From: Blakeslea trispora | Lineage: Eukaryota; Mucoromycota; Mucoromycetes; Mucorales; Choanephoraceae | DNA: 64,000 bases | Reading direction: 5' to 3' | NCBI GenBank assembly: GCA_025331445.1 | Contig: JAIWNE010000009.1 | Location: 124,001-188,000, forward strand | Shown: one piece after another, positions 44,900-56,866 of the stretch | Position numbering within the stretch: the stretch's first letter is position 1 | Layout of the letters: the number at the start of each line of letters is the position of its first letter | The notes under the pieces: generated by a model | Seen by the model: the letters and a program-made list of their open reading frames with translations, nothing else | Database searches by the model: none | Told to the model about the DNA's origin: nothing | Position numbers and translations under genes: made by a program

Positions 44900-46755
44900 T
44901 GTGATGACAAGTAAAGATGATGAGAAAAAGAAGAAACAAAAAATCAAGGTGGACTTCTAAATATCTAGCAAGATGAGTTTGTGTCACTTGAATAAGCGGG
45001 TAGTGTTGCAGAAAGTTACATTTCCTCATCACTTCTGTGCTGTTTGGTTAGTTTGCCGGGTTTGGCTATCGGGATGTGCTACCGCATCATGCTTTTTCTA
45101 CCAGTCTTTTAAAAGTATGGTTTCTTATGCAACAAAACCAGGGAAATGTTCTCCTTGTTTTTAAATTACATGCTTTTAGGGATGTGTTTGCTAAAGTCTA
45201 AACCTGAGTTAGCAATATGTATCTGTTCTCGTTTGAAACAAAGAAGCCAAAGCAACATGTTCGTTTGGTCTAGCTATTTACAAGGCTATATAAGCTGGTA
45301 TAAGGGCTTTTGAAAGCTCGAAGGACAATCAAAATAACATTTGTTTTGAGGAAAATACAGTTTCTTATATCTATCATGCTTTGCTCAGAAATATCTAAAT
45401 GTTTTTTGGGAATAAAGTTGTTTGAGTACGGCTCTAAGTCTGACGAAATTCTGCAAGAGACTTCTATCAATATACATCGCTAGAGTAGCTCAAGTTTGAG
45501 CTGTCAAACTACATGGTAATTGATCCTAAGGTTTGCTACCTCTATTGACTTTGTGTCTTCAAAGAACCACAAGCTATGCATACACTTGCAACTTTCCTTC
45601 TGTTCGGAAGATGGTAGCTGAAGAGTAAGATATCCCCAATCATGACATCTCTAACATCAAGTTTACATTGCTTATCATTCGTGGAAAAGGTTCAAAAGTC
45701 AAAATCTTTGGTAATTTATAAATTTATTGACCGTGTACATGGATTGATTTCATGATATTATTCAAAATTACGAAAATCAATCAGCTTAAATGAAGGCTAT
45801 CCTTTTATTGAACTTTTTTTTTCTTGTATTGATTGCACCAAATCATGAAACTTGAATCGCTTAACTGGGTGCTTGCCCTGCACCCCTTTTACATTGCAAT
45901 TTTTCTATCTTGCTCAGAAAGACATAGAATTGATTAATACTTTGCTTATATGATAATTTGATGTGTGATGATACTGATAGAGATAGAAAGAATGTAGTGA
46001 TTTGTACATCGCATAGTACTCGATCTACAGCTACATCAGATACAGACCCTATTCAGTGTCAACATACAAAATATATATTGCCATTCCGTCCTTGCACTAA
46101 GCAAAACCCTTTCTTAATCTTGTTTAATTCTCTTGACTTCAGAGATGTTTTGTGCAAAGAGATAAAGACAATGCTTTAAATTGTTTGTAGTGTTTTGTTT
46201 AGTCTAGAAAGTGGGAGAAGAAAAGTCTCATCGGTAATCATTGCAACTATTACCTATGGCTTTTTCTATGAATCATTATACATTTTGTAGTAAATCAATG
46301 CATTATGTTGTACAATTGCAACACCGTCTTCGTTTACTTGATCTTGTAGAATTTGTTGCTAGAATTTGAATTTATGTATAACTACACTTTTTCTTCTAAT
46401 CCTATGAATTATGAGCTGCGTTGAATGAAAGCTCACAAGCATGCTAAAACAGCTTACATTGATGATCTGTTTTAAACCAGAATAGGAATGACACCTAAAT
46501 AAACAGATATCGCTTTGCCTACAGCATGATTTATTTTGGACAACTATGCTAAAAAGCTGAATACTCCAGTAAACAGAACTATCCTATATTCTCCAAGGGA
46601 TCTTAGATGATTAGCGTTCCCATTTGAACCATCTAAGAGATCAATTTTTACTATACAGCTACAGAGTTCTAAAAAATCCGGTGCAATTCGGGGATTTTCC
46701 GGCCCGGACATATTTAAAGCGAATATGTATTACTAAATGGTTTAACAAACAAGAA
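44900..46755. other. Gene-poor region between CYP51 and tRNA-Ser
   Basis: The first few hundred bases must hold the CYP51 promoter. The remaining 1.5 kb has only short open frames without a recognisable domain. An inverted-looking C/G patch at 46677-46712 (CCGGTGC...TTTTCCGGCCCGG) stands out against the AT-rich background but matches nothing known to me. Confidence 0.45.
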
Positions 46756-46837
46756 GTCGCTTTGTCCGAGTGGTTAAGGAGTATGACTAGAAATCATATA
46801 GGCTCTGCCTGCGCAGGTTCAAATCCTGCAGGCGACG
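46756..46837 (+). tRNA. tRNA-Ser (anticodon AGA)
   Basis: 82 bases fold as a class II tRNA. The acceptor stem GTCGCTT pairs with AGGCGAC (one G-T), with G as discriminator base. The A box is TCCGAGTGGTTAAGGA. The anticodon arm is TATGA-CTAGAAA-TCATA with anticodon AGA. A long variable arm follows, then the T arm GCAGG-TTCAAAT-CCTGC. The long variable arm, G discriminator and AGA anticodon all fit serine. There is no intron. Confidence 0.95.
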
Positions 46838-46842
46838 ATATC

Positions 46843-46855
46843 TTTTTCCTTTTTT
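46843..46855 (+). terminator. Pol III T-run after tRNA-Ser
   Basis: TTTTT starts six bases after the tRNA end and a second T6 run follows, as expected for RNA polymerase III termination. Confidence 0.75.
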
Positions 46856-47186
46856 GTAGGAATTGTAGTGCATGTAGACCTTTTTGTCAAATGACCTCTT
46901 TATGTTTAGACTTAGGGCAGTTATTGAAGGATTCAAAGTAACTCGCAAGAAATGAAACATTCAAAAGAGAGAACTAAATCAACTTTTATTAGAAAAAAAA
47001 ACTAAATGTCCAGTTGTTTTATTGGTTTTTTACTTGTGATGATATTAGCTTCTGAACAAGAAGTTAATTATTTAGAGTTCTCATCATTTGAAATTATAAT
47101 ATAGACGTATTTTTTATTGTATAGAAGACTATTAGGTAAGATAATTAAGAGAAAAAAAAAGAAAAAACAGAAATATTATTTACATT
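46856..47186. other. Intergenic, 3' flank of the NCS2 permease
   Basis: AT-rich sequence between the tRNA and the permease stop codon. Nothing recognisable. Confidence 0.5.
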
Positions 47187-49028
47187 TTATACAGAAGAGT
47201 CGTGTTCTTGATGGATTTGGTCTTTGGCAGACTTTTTACGGTGAAACAAATCTCTCATGCCATCCCAACCACGCAAGATTTGGTATAAAAGGATGGCAGC
47301 ATAAGTGGGAAGCCCAATACCATCTAATTGGAAATTGCCCCATTTCAAAGTGGTTTGCATAGCAGCACCAATGATGACAGGTACACCAGCAACCAGCATG
47401 TTCCTGGAATCTTTAAAATCAACTTCATTCTCTACCCAGATTCTAGCACCAGATACAGTGATCAAGCCAAACAAGATGATGGAAAGACCGCCAAAGACAC
47501 CTTCAGGAATTGTATGAATAGCAGCACCAAACTTTTGAATAAAGCCAAGCAATATAGCAATAACGGCAGCGACTAAGAAAATCAAGGTAGAAAAGATTTG
47601 GGTGACAGCCTAAATTGTTGTGTTAAGTAAACAATCACAATGTTTTCTTTACTTCTTCTTCTTACCATCACACCGATGTTTTCAGAATAAGTAGTCGTAC
47701 CAGGTCCGCCACCAGAGGCAGAGACAATGGTAGCCATGGCATCGCCAATGATAGCTCGTGCCAGATACTTGTCTAAGGGCTTTTCAGCCATGGCACCAAC
47801 TGCTTTGATGTGACCCAGGTTTTCGGCTAACAAGACAACACAGACAGGCACAATGATACTGATAGCCTGACCTTCAAATCGAGGCTTCACAAAAGAGGGT
47901 GCCGCAAACCAAGCAGCTTCATAGACTTCAGTATAATCAATAGCAGGACCGTGACCAGACCACGAGACACCAAAATAGATAAGATAGCCAATGACCATAC
48001 CTATAAGAATAGGAATACGTTTCAACATGCCGGGTGCATAAACGCTAACAAGAGAGATCAGCATGACAGTTGTAAAGGCCATCCAACCATCCAATGAGGT
48101 TCCTGTAGCACTCTGGAAAGCCGAAGTAGAGAGATGGATACCAATGGTCATAACAACAGTACCCGTTACAACTTTCAAAAATAAAATAAAAATTTAACCA
48201 CCGTTCCGAAGATTGAGATGTTGGTTTGTTTTTTTACCTGGAGGCATTACATATTCAATCCAGCGGTGGCCAGCAAAATGCACAACAATACCAATAGCCA
48301 AGTAAACAACAGCACAAATGATGATACCGCCAGCAGCAACATCTGTATTCGGATTCTTACCAACGCCAGGTGCGTATGTATAACCAGTTGCAGATGCAAC
48401 AACACCAATGAAACCAAATGAAGATCCGACGTAAGAGGGTACTTATCAAGGAAGATATGAGAACCAATGTACTATCTTGTGTCATAATTTTTTTTTGGTT
48501 TGTTTTACCTCTTCCACCAGTACAAATATAGAAAATGATAGTACCAATACCCGAAAAGAATAAGGCGGCTAAAGATGTAAAAAATAAATAAATAAGAAAC
48601 TGTGACAAAGACCTAGCCTCAATCAAGCTTACTGTTAGTGTCAAATCCCATCATCAATGGAGCTAACTTAAAGAATGAGCATTCGGTTATTCGGTTAATG
48701 CATGTAATCCTTACCCAGTACAGTAGAGCCAAACATGGCTAGAACATGTTGAATGCCCATCAAAATGCACTGAAAGAGAGGTGGTCTTTCATCAATAAAG
48801 ATGGGGCCTATTTTATTTCAGTCAGTACCTTCTGCTCCTTTCTTTTTCTGTTGCCTTCAAAAGCTTACCAGATGTCTTTAATTTGTACTTGGGGAAATAA
48901 TTCAACAAGGTGTATTTCGAAAAAAAATTATGACTGGTGGAAAGATCAGTTGAGTCATCCGAAAATGATTCAGCTAAATCTTTTCTAGATGGATCAAACT
49001 GATGAGAGTGTTTTTCCATAGTGTTCAT
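47187..49028 (-). CDS. NCS2-family nucleobase permease (UraA-like uracil/xanthine transporter)
   Basis: Several exons encode a short hydrophilic N-terminus (MNTMEKHSHQFDPSRKDL), then membrane exons. Recognisable blocks are ERPPLFQCILMGIQHVLAMFG, YICTGGR, VPSYVGSSFGFIGVV, the motif ENLGHIKAVGAMAEKPLDK, and the substrate-site region GGGPGTTTYSENIGVM. IHTIPEGVFGGLSIILFG follows, and the C-terminus is hydrophilic. The (T/N)TYxENIGV signature fits the uracil-type (UraA) branch of NCS2, not the UapA urate/xanthine branch. It should be a proton-coupled nucleobase importer in the plasma membrane. The exact substrate is inferred. Confidence 0.9.
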
Positions 49029-50593
49029 TTTTATTTTGTTATTTCTTAGATTTAGAAAAACAAAAAAAAAGCTTTAGAAACAGGTCAAGTTTACAAGCAA
49101 AAAAAAAGAAAAAGAAAAAGAAGAAGAAAAAGAAAAAAAAAAAGTAGATCTGACAGAAACATAGTTGCTTTTATGGTCTTGATTAACCAATGAAAGGAAA
49201 GAAATATATTTATACTTTTCCGTTACAAGAATTTAAGCTACCGTCAAACGGTACAAGGCGGGATGACAGACAAGACTGAATTCACATGGGATCTCTTTAA
49301 GCAACAAGTCTATGTGGTTGCTTCTTCAAACGTTTTTGATAGACTTCTTTTTTTCTCCTTAGATTCAGTCAAATTTTGAGGAAGCTGCACTTTGTTCAAA
49401 AATTGAATCATGCAGAAATAAAAAATCAAAGTGTTTATGAATACAAAAACAAATCAATTGGGTTACTAGACTATATTGATTCGGAAATAGCAATAAGTTG
49501 TAGGATGAAATCTGTCTTGAATAGAGTGACTTGTATTGAATACTAAGATAGAGTACACAAGAGAGATAGAAAAAGAAAAAATTAGTAATGAATATTGTAC
49601 ATTGGTACACAAAGCTTACCTGAATGATTTTTACATCAAACAGCTTATTTGATGAAAAAAGTCAGTGTTTTGTTGATGTCAGCCACTTTTCCATCATTTG
49701 GATCCGTTAACGCCCATGGTCAGCTCCATGATGTACATTTGTGCAAGTACGTATAGCGTAACTAGGATTAGTAGTATTAATAGTAGTAGCTAAAAAGAAA
49801 ATCAATTCAAATTTACAGAAAGGCATTGAATGCATATAGAGGTGATTGTTGAGCTCAGAACAGAAACTATTGTTCAATCATACCAATGGCAACTAGATCG
49901 GAGAACAGGGTCAACAGAGTAAGTCTCTCTCATATATACATGTCAATCATACAATTAGTACACAAGTAAATAACAATGTCTTGCATGACTTGGTCTAGAA
50001 AACTAAAGTATAAAATCAATATAAAGAAGATACTGACAATGCATTCATAAGCAGCTTTACTGATATGGGGGCTATTTGAAAGACCTTTGTGGATGTTGTA
50101 TCAGAGCTCCAAGTATGGCTGCTTCTTAAGACTGTGCAACTGTAGTGTGCAATGCCTGTTTTTCAAACGTACAATTTTTGTTCTTTTTCAGCATAATCGA
50201 TTTCCAAAAAATGTGTATACAATGATTCTATCTCTAAACTTTTTGAATCCAAGCAGTGTTTACTGAAATGGGAGACTTGCTCTCTCATTAAATATCACAC
50301 CAGAGTTCCTGCCCTGTCATTATTTGAAAGGGCTGGATGGCCGAGTAAATGGTAAAGAAGCAGTTACTCATTTGCATATGAAAAATGACAAAAATTCTAT
50401 TTAGCTTAAAGACACGTCTATTTCAATGACATTAAAAGAAAGAAAGAAAAAATACACACACACTATATTAAAGTAACAAGAGAAAAGCAGTTAACAGGCG
50501 ATATATGGATGGAAACATCATTTTAGATGGTTTCTTGTTGGTTCTGAGACTACATAAAGATTTATAAGTCTTAATGGTATAAGATTTCTTTTG
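49029..50593. other. Gene-poor region between NCS2 permease and SCD6
   Basis: It starts with an A/G-rich tract (49100-49145) that probably belongs to the permease leader. The rest is AT-rich with short frames only. A tRNA-like A-box string near 50336-50356 (GGATGGCCGAGTAAATGG) lacks a matching T arm. Confidence 0.45.
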
Positions 50594-50632
50594 TTACTTT
50601 ACCTTGTTTTGTCTAAAATTGTTGTTATTGTA

Positions 50633-50679
<47 letters not shown>

Positions 50680-52215
50680 AATTACTGTTGTTGTTATAAT
50701 TGTTGCGGTTGTTATTACGGTAATAATTACCACCACCACCACGATTGCCACGATAACCACGACCTCTGTTATAGTTGTTGCGGTATTTTGTCTGTTCAAC
50801 AGTAGCTTGACCAAATGTTTCCATATTCAACTTACGCTCTTCATGGAAGCGACTTCGACGAGTATCGCTAATTTATCATGTATTAGATTCTTTGTATGAG
50901 CCATCGTTCAAAACTTCATCTTACCCTTGGTGATGTTGTTCTTGTTGTTGTTCTTGTTGTTGCTCGATGCGTTCTTTGGATTCGCAAGAAATGTTATCAA
51001 AGAAGCTTGAAGTCTATACACACACTTGAGCTTATTGTCCAACAAAATTTCTAGATTTGCTTACCTTGTTGTAAAACTCATCAGGCTTAGGAATCTCAAT
51101 CTCTTCATGCTCATGTTCTCCGTCATCCTTCTTTACAATTTCGCTTTTATCAAACTTGGCATTAGAAGCTTCAAAATCAAATTCGGAGGAAGGAATAGCA
51201 AGATCATGCTTAGCTTTATGGTGGTTGGGATGGTTAAAGCGACCACCACGATGATTGCGATAATTGTTATTTTGGTGATGATTGTCATAGCGACGACGGG
51301 ATTGTTGTTGGTCATCCATGGGCTTACTGCTGATGACTGTGTCTTCGTTGGGGTTCAACTCACTTACTTTCTTGGCCAATTGCTCAATGGCAGCTTCGTT
51401 GATAGAAGGTTGCAAAGTACTGCTTTCCTCAAGCTCTGCTTTTAATTCATTTAATGTTTCCTTCTCAAGTCGAGCTTGATCCAAGTCTCTTTCAGCAGCA
51501 AAAGTAGACCCAGGTGAAGGCTGCCAATAACTACTACTGTTGTTATTGTTGCTGTTATTATTGCTCATAGGGGCAGTAGGAGTGGGTGTCTGAGAAGTAA
51601 CAGGAGGATGGTTCAATGGTTGTGGTTGCTTTGGCTGTTGAACAGGAGGCTGCATATACATGTTGCTGTTCATGTATGGATGGTTCATTGGAGGAGGAGG
51701 ATAAGCATTCATACTCTAAAGCAAGTATGAGTCAGTACAAAGCAACAAACTGCGTTTCGCGCACATACCATGATAGCGGGATCTTGTGGCATACTAGGTG
51801 GTGGTGGAGGAGGAGTGGGTTTAGGAGGTGCTTCAAAGACTTGCAAGTCCTTAATATCGGAGCCTCGGAACACGACATAATCAAACACGTTGTCAGAAGG
51901 AAGGATCTCTTCTTCAGGTTTGCCACGACGGCCTTCAGTACCAAAAGAACGAACTAATCACAACAACGATCAGACTTATTGAATCGCCTTTTTTGTTTTA
52001 TTTGTTCCGAGTTTTACCTTGCTTTAAGCCAACGGTAGAATCTTGTGCGTTGATGCTGTGGAGAATACCAACATAACGGATATCACTCAAACTGATGAGC
52101 TAAAGTTTAACATGTGTGTAAGTTTGAGCTTATAATCTATAGAGGAAGGATTGGGTTTTTTCTGTATAAAGAAACTCACTGAAATCTTTGATCCAATGTA
52201 GTTCTCACCAGCCAT
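50594..52215 (-). CDS. SCD6: Scd6/LSM14 (RAP55) family mRNA-regulatory protein
   Basis: Exons from the ATG at 52215 start [21 protein letters not shown], the LSm14 domain, which continues through [15 protein letters not shown] and [16 protein letters not shown] Pro/Gln/Asn-rich linker follows, then the DFDF-type box [12 protein letters not shown], the FFD box [15 protein letters not shown] and the TFG box [13 protein letters not shown]. The C-terminus is an RGG-type region ([12 protein letters not shown]) and a long Asn run encoded by a GTT/AAC microsatellite. All four family modules are present in the right order. These proteins repress translation, activate decapping and assemble in P-bodies. 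Confidence 0.95.
50634..50679 (-). repeat. AAC microsatellite encoding polyasparagine in SCD6
   Basis: An almost pure (TTG)n array on the plus strand, giving about fifteen consecutive asparagines near the protein end. Likely to vary in length between strains. Confidence 0.85.
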
Positions 52216-52455
52216 TGTGATTTGCGATTAAAGTGAGAAAAAAAAGGGAAGCACGTATACACACAAAAAAATAAATAGGTAGATGACGTTGGCTGCGTGT
52301 ATTGACCAAAGCAACTTATTTTTAAGAGGCCGCTGAAAAAATATAACTGTTAGTTTACTTCAAATTGAGACATTGTAAGCATACTTTTAAGACTAACAAT
52401 CTTGCAAAAGTACACTAAAAAAAAAACGATTTCCTTATCTGCAGCAAGTCAAGGG

Positions 52456-52483
52456 CCAATCAAATGAGAGGGAGCTATAAAAG
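52456..52483 (+). promoter_or_regulatory. CCAAT box and TATA box in plus orientation
   Basis: CCAAT at 52456-52460 and TATAAAAG at 52476-52483 are followed by a purine/G-rich stretch. Both read plus-ward, away from SCD6, and point to the small frame at 52567. Confidence 0.35.
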
Positions 52484-52566
52484 GGAGGGATTGAAGGGAG
52501 GCGAGAGGGTCGGTGGGAGGTCGCCTATGAAGTTCTATAATAGCATGTTTTTAAGTGGAGATCTCT

Positions 52567-52836
52567 ATGATAGATATACATGAATTATTTGCACGCTATG
52601 TGAAATATTACCTAAAGATAGTTTCCAAAATCGTTTATAAAAAGACCAAAAAGTACTTTGGGTGCTTTGTCAATAAAGTCATTGATATTTCTGTCCTTAC
52701 TCGAGTAACGTATTCTATATCTAATTGTTTAACAATCAGAGATGCATTGCAATTAAAATTTGTTTCTTTGCTTTCCAAAGAAGAGGGCCCAGTTGAATGC
52801 TTCAAGCTTCTTTTTTTTAAAGTATCGATTCAGTAG
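52567..52836 (+). CDS. Possible small orphan protein (89 aa)
   Basis: ATG at 52567, 84 bases after a TATAAAAG box, opens MIDIHELFARYVKYYLKI, followed by Lys/Val/Ile-rich residues (KKYFGCFVNKVIDISVLT) up to TAG at 52834-52836. No domain is recognised. The promoter-like context raises it above other short frames here, but it could still be chance. Confidence 0.25.
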   Translation: MIDIHELFARYVKYYLKIVSKIVYKKTKKYFGCFVNKVIDISVLTRVTYSISNCLTIRDALQLKFVSLLSKEEGPVECFKLLFFKVSIQ

Positions 52837-55800
52837 CAGAAAATAAGGGCTTTTGTATCATGATGTTTTGACTATTGCACCTTCCTTACTGAAAGAGCGG
52901 TTAAAAGTGACACAAATAAAACCTCTACTTTATGTTCTCATCAAGTTATAGCTAGAAATACAAATATTGTAAAGACCGTATACAAAGAGAGCTTTTGGCA
53001 AAATTGCCTCTCTTTTTATAGTGAAATTCTTATTGAAATGGCTCCTTTGTAATGATATGGCTTTTTGATTCGTATGGTATCCTCATTCAAGTTAGTCACA
53101 TGATTGATCAACTAGACTTCTCACATCATAATGAAAGTCTTTTCCAAAAGCTCTTGTTGCCACTACCTTCAGCAATGATTATGCATAGAGCCTTTTTATC
53201 TGGTTTTATTAGATAATTCTCTTTGCCGTTACTTTTATCAATCTAGCCTGTCAAAAGCCTCACTATGGGCGGAGTAGCTTATTTCTTTCATCATCTGCAT
53301 TACTGGTTCTAGACGAAGAAGAAATACGATTGTCTCTTATTATGAACAATATCATCGACTGGCCTTTAATATAACAAGGAATAGAAATATTCTTGGGAAT
53401 AAATAAAGTATAGAGCCTCTTGAGACTACCATAACACTTGCCAAGCATATGGACTCAGCTAAAATGCTTTTTTTTTGCCTACAATAGAATCTTCAATGCT
53501 TCTTCAAGTGAATTGCTTATTGTTGTCATTAGCTGATGATATCAATCTTGAGTGTCATGAAACGCTTGACCATGATACAAGAAATTTGGTTGAAGGTACA
53601 ATCTGAAGCTAGCACTTACCTGCAAATTTGGTAAGAGGCATAGACATCAAAGTAATTTATAAAACTGCTAGACCTGTCATTAAGCTAAGATTTCATCTAT
53701 CATACATGACATCGTCCTAAAATAAAGCAAATCAAGAAAAGGTCACGTCTTGTAGTCTACAGTCTCTTTTTATAATTTACAAGCTGGACAAAATATATAC
53801 ATAGTTTTAAGAGTTGGCATTAGCACATTCATTTAGAATACACAACAACTGGTTTCATCAAAGTAATTCAACCAAATTTGTCAATAATCGTATTCATTAA
53901 AAATAATGATCTGCAATCATCTTAATTTTTAAACCCAAGCTACAACATCATGGCTACAAAAAGAAAAATACAAACTGTTGTTACACACATACTTTGAGAG
54001 AGAGAGAGAGAGAGAAATCCTGTCCTCCTGTATTCACAATAGTACGGAACTTTGTCATCATGAATAGGGTGGACCTTTGAGACTAAAGACTTTTTCTCTA
54101 ATATTCTATGACCTTGTTGCTTAACTCTTACTTTATCATGGAATTTCATCTTTGTGATGGTACTATGTATATTTCTTTTTTATTTTATCAAACATCTCCA
54201 TCATCCAAAGTGTTGCAAAATTGATCTCGGACTCACCCGATAAACGATAAAATTACAACAACCTCAAGCAAATGAACTGAAGCGCATCATTCCTAATGAC
54301 ATAATGTTCAGTTTATAACAAACAACGTGCAGAAGAACTCATAAAGTAAGTGCCGCATAGTAAGGGTAAATAACCTAATCTAAGAAAAATAAAAAGTACA
54401 ATTAAATCTGAGTGTGCATGATCACAGAACAAGTTTGACTATTGTTGAAGTTGAATTTAATCAAGCTTGCTGTAACAACGATAGTTTGACCAGCTAAGCT
54501 TACATGGTCACAAACACTCTGGGATAATGATGGCACTGCAAAGTTCGCAACACCTATCATTGATATTCTCAGGATTTCGCTTCTCAGTTACCGCGACTTC
54601 AGTGGTGCAAATCAATTTAGCGGCAGACATAGGCAACAGTTGAAACCTCCTAAGGAGAGATTGAACACCCGATGTATTGAGTTTTCCTTTCATGACCAAA
54701 TGCGCTCTCTCAGCTTCATAAAGCCATCCCAATCGAACAGAGTATGTATTGATTAAAACGCTTTGGGTGAATCATGACTCAACCACTGACAAAAATGAAA
54801 AGCATGATGAGCGTGTTGCTTGACACAGATCTATCTGACTCCCTGAATATAAAGATGCATTGTTTAATATCCGCAGAAATTTTCGTACAACTCTCTAGTA
54901 TGTGTGCTTGATTCGACAATTTCATTGAATTCGCGAAATATTAAATATCAAATGACGTGCTTAGCCAGTTTGGGGGGATAGATAAAGGAAGCGAAAAAAG
55001 AAAAAGAAAAACGTGTTGAATTGGATGCTAAAAGAAGTTAGATAAAGAAGCTAACCGTTATCTGGTTGTGTTCAATGCATGAAAATTTCCTTGTATTGCA
55101 TTTTGAAAAACTTATGGGCTCCGAGACAAATGTCTATCAAACTTCTTATGCAGTAATAAAACTAATCAGGAGTCTCAAATCAAACATATTAATTATAAAA
55201 AAAAACCTTATAGACAAGCTGAAAAAAGTTGTACCTTGATCTAAGGCAATTTAGTTGTTTCGCAATCTTACACAAAGTTTTATTGTCTGAGAATTTTATT
55301 GGTTATCAAGACGCGTCGTTCAAATAGTAAAAAAGAAACAGAGTGTCAAAAAGTTAATCATTTGATATTAATTTTCTGGAGAAATCCGATAATTAAAATA
55401 TGCAACAGCTTTTGAACAAATAGGTTTTTGGTTGAGAAGTCAGTCTTGGTTTTTTTTTCTTGTTTTCAAGGGGTTGTCAAACAGTGAAGAACAGGTTACG
55501 AGAAAATAATCAATTTACCAATATACATTGAAGCTAATTTATCACTAGGAAGAAAAAAAATGATAAAATTTTGTAAAGTAAACTTTATCAGGAAAGGGCT
55601 TGTAATTCAATAACATGTGCTTGTGTACTTTTAAAACTAAAAAAGAGATATGTATCTATCCACTTAGGCTATAGATCGGATCCTCCAAATGAGCTAATCA
55701 TGCAGTAGATAAGTTATACACGTATCCCTCTCTAGATAAAATAATAGTAAAGCCATCACACATAGCAAGACATTCTATGTTCTTTGATAAATTTACAATA

Positions 55801-55950
55801 CAATTTAATGAGCTTCAAATTGTCTATTGTTAATATATTTTTTTTTTACTACAAACTGTATATATTATATATACAAATGAAAATCTTAAACTGTCATTTT
55901 TCTTTACCAAAAAAGGGCACATGTGCAACCTTAAAGAATCCATTCATTTG

Positions 55951-55960
55951 TATATAAATA
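55951..55960 (+). promoter_or_regulatory. TATA box of the secreted-protein gene
   Basis: TATATAAATA lies 66 bases before the ATG at 56026 and is followed by a pyrimidine-rich leader. This is the clearest TATA box in the window and fits a highly expressed gene. Confidence 0.65.
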
Positions 55961-56025
55961 CAGAAGGATTTTGACAGATTCCTATTTTTTCTCATCATCA
56001 TCTAATCCCTTGCCTTTCATTTAAA

Positions 56026-56708
56026 ATGCGTACTTTCTCTGCTATCTTCGCTGCTGCTGCCCTTGCCCTCACTGGTAAGATTTCTCTCTCTCTTTTTTAT
56101 AAAAAAACCCCGAAATTGATCTTGGACCAAATGACTTATGCTTTCTTTTATTAGCTAACGCTGCTATCATCCCTACTTCTGAAATCACTGGTCCTGTACT
56201 TGAATGCGTTTCTGCTATTGCCAACATTGAAAAGGTTCTTGACCTTGTTGACCTCAATGTAAGTTTACATGTGTATGTCTGGATGACTAAACATGGTTTA
56301 ACGTTCTTTTTCTTTTTTAATTGTTAGGTCAACCTCCTCAACATTGTTGACGTTAACGTTAACCTCGGTAACATTAACACTGGTCTCGCTCAAGCTGATG
56401 CTACTTGTGGTAAGATCACTGATGTTGTCACTGACGTTGAAGCTGCTGCTGTTCTCAAGGTTGTCAAGCCTACCGTCAACAAGGCTACTACTCTTATCGG
56501 TGGTGTTCTCGAAAAGAAGGATGACCTCTTGGGCAGTCTCCTCGGTTCCGTTCAATCCTCTGTTGTTGGTGGTATCATCACCAAGACTGAAAGCTTGACC
56601 ACCACTCTTCTTCACATTACCCCCACTTCTTACTTGTCCACTGCTCAAGGTTTGGTCAAGAAGGTTACCACTACCTACCAATCCACCAAGGAAGGCTTGG
56701 ACCTCTAA
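56026..56708 (+). CDS. Small secreted protein, strongly codon-biased, hydrophobic (possibly HsbA-like)
   Basis: Three exons (starting 56026; introns near 56074-56155 and 56259-56328) give about 176 residues. The N-terminus MRTFSAIFAAAALALTANA is a classic signal peptide. The mature part is rich in Val, Leu, Thr and Asn with two cysteines (PVLECVSAI and ADATCGKIT), repeats of VNL/VDL, and helical ends (LVKKVTTTYQSTKEGLDL). Codons are strongly biased to C-ending forms (CTC, GTC, ATC), unlike all neighbours, which implies very high expression. The size, two cysteines and amphipathic pattern recall hydrophobic-surface-binding proteins, but I cannot confirm the family. Phase is clean at both introns. 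Confidence 0.8.
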
Positions 56709-56866
56709 TTTATTTAATCATTATTTTACTTATATAATAAAAGAACACACTTAATCTGTACAAACTAATTCTACTTTGTATCTTTTAAAGAAAAAGCAAT
56801 GCTTTGTTTATGTTTATACTAATACACAAAAAAAGTTTGCCTCAAGGATTATAGAGGGCATTTTGA

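Larger units (their letters stand above)
52216..55950. other. Gene-poor region between SCD6 and the secreted protein gene
   Basis: About 3.7 kb of mostly AT-rich DNA. A CCAAT/TATAAAAG pair (52456-52483) precedes a small frame listed separately. A GA repeat lies at 53996-54016. A minus-strand frame near 54508-54732 ending CCELCSAIIIPE has a weak resemblance to the CxxC zinc end of Rpr2/Snm1 RNase P subunits, but it has no ATG at its 5' edge and stops upstream. ACGCGT occurs at 55312-55317. Confidence 0.4.

Noticed and set aside
50330..50400. tRNA-like A box (GGATGGCCGAGTAAATGG)
   Set aside because: No acceptor pairing, no T arm and no B box downstream; not a tRNA gene.
50591..50899. Val/Thr/Ile-rich plus-strand frame
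   Set aside because: Antisense of the polyasparagine and RGG region of SCD6.
56298..56681. 127-codon minus-strand frame
   Set aside because: Shadow of the codon-biased secreted-protein gene on the plus strand.
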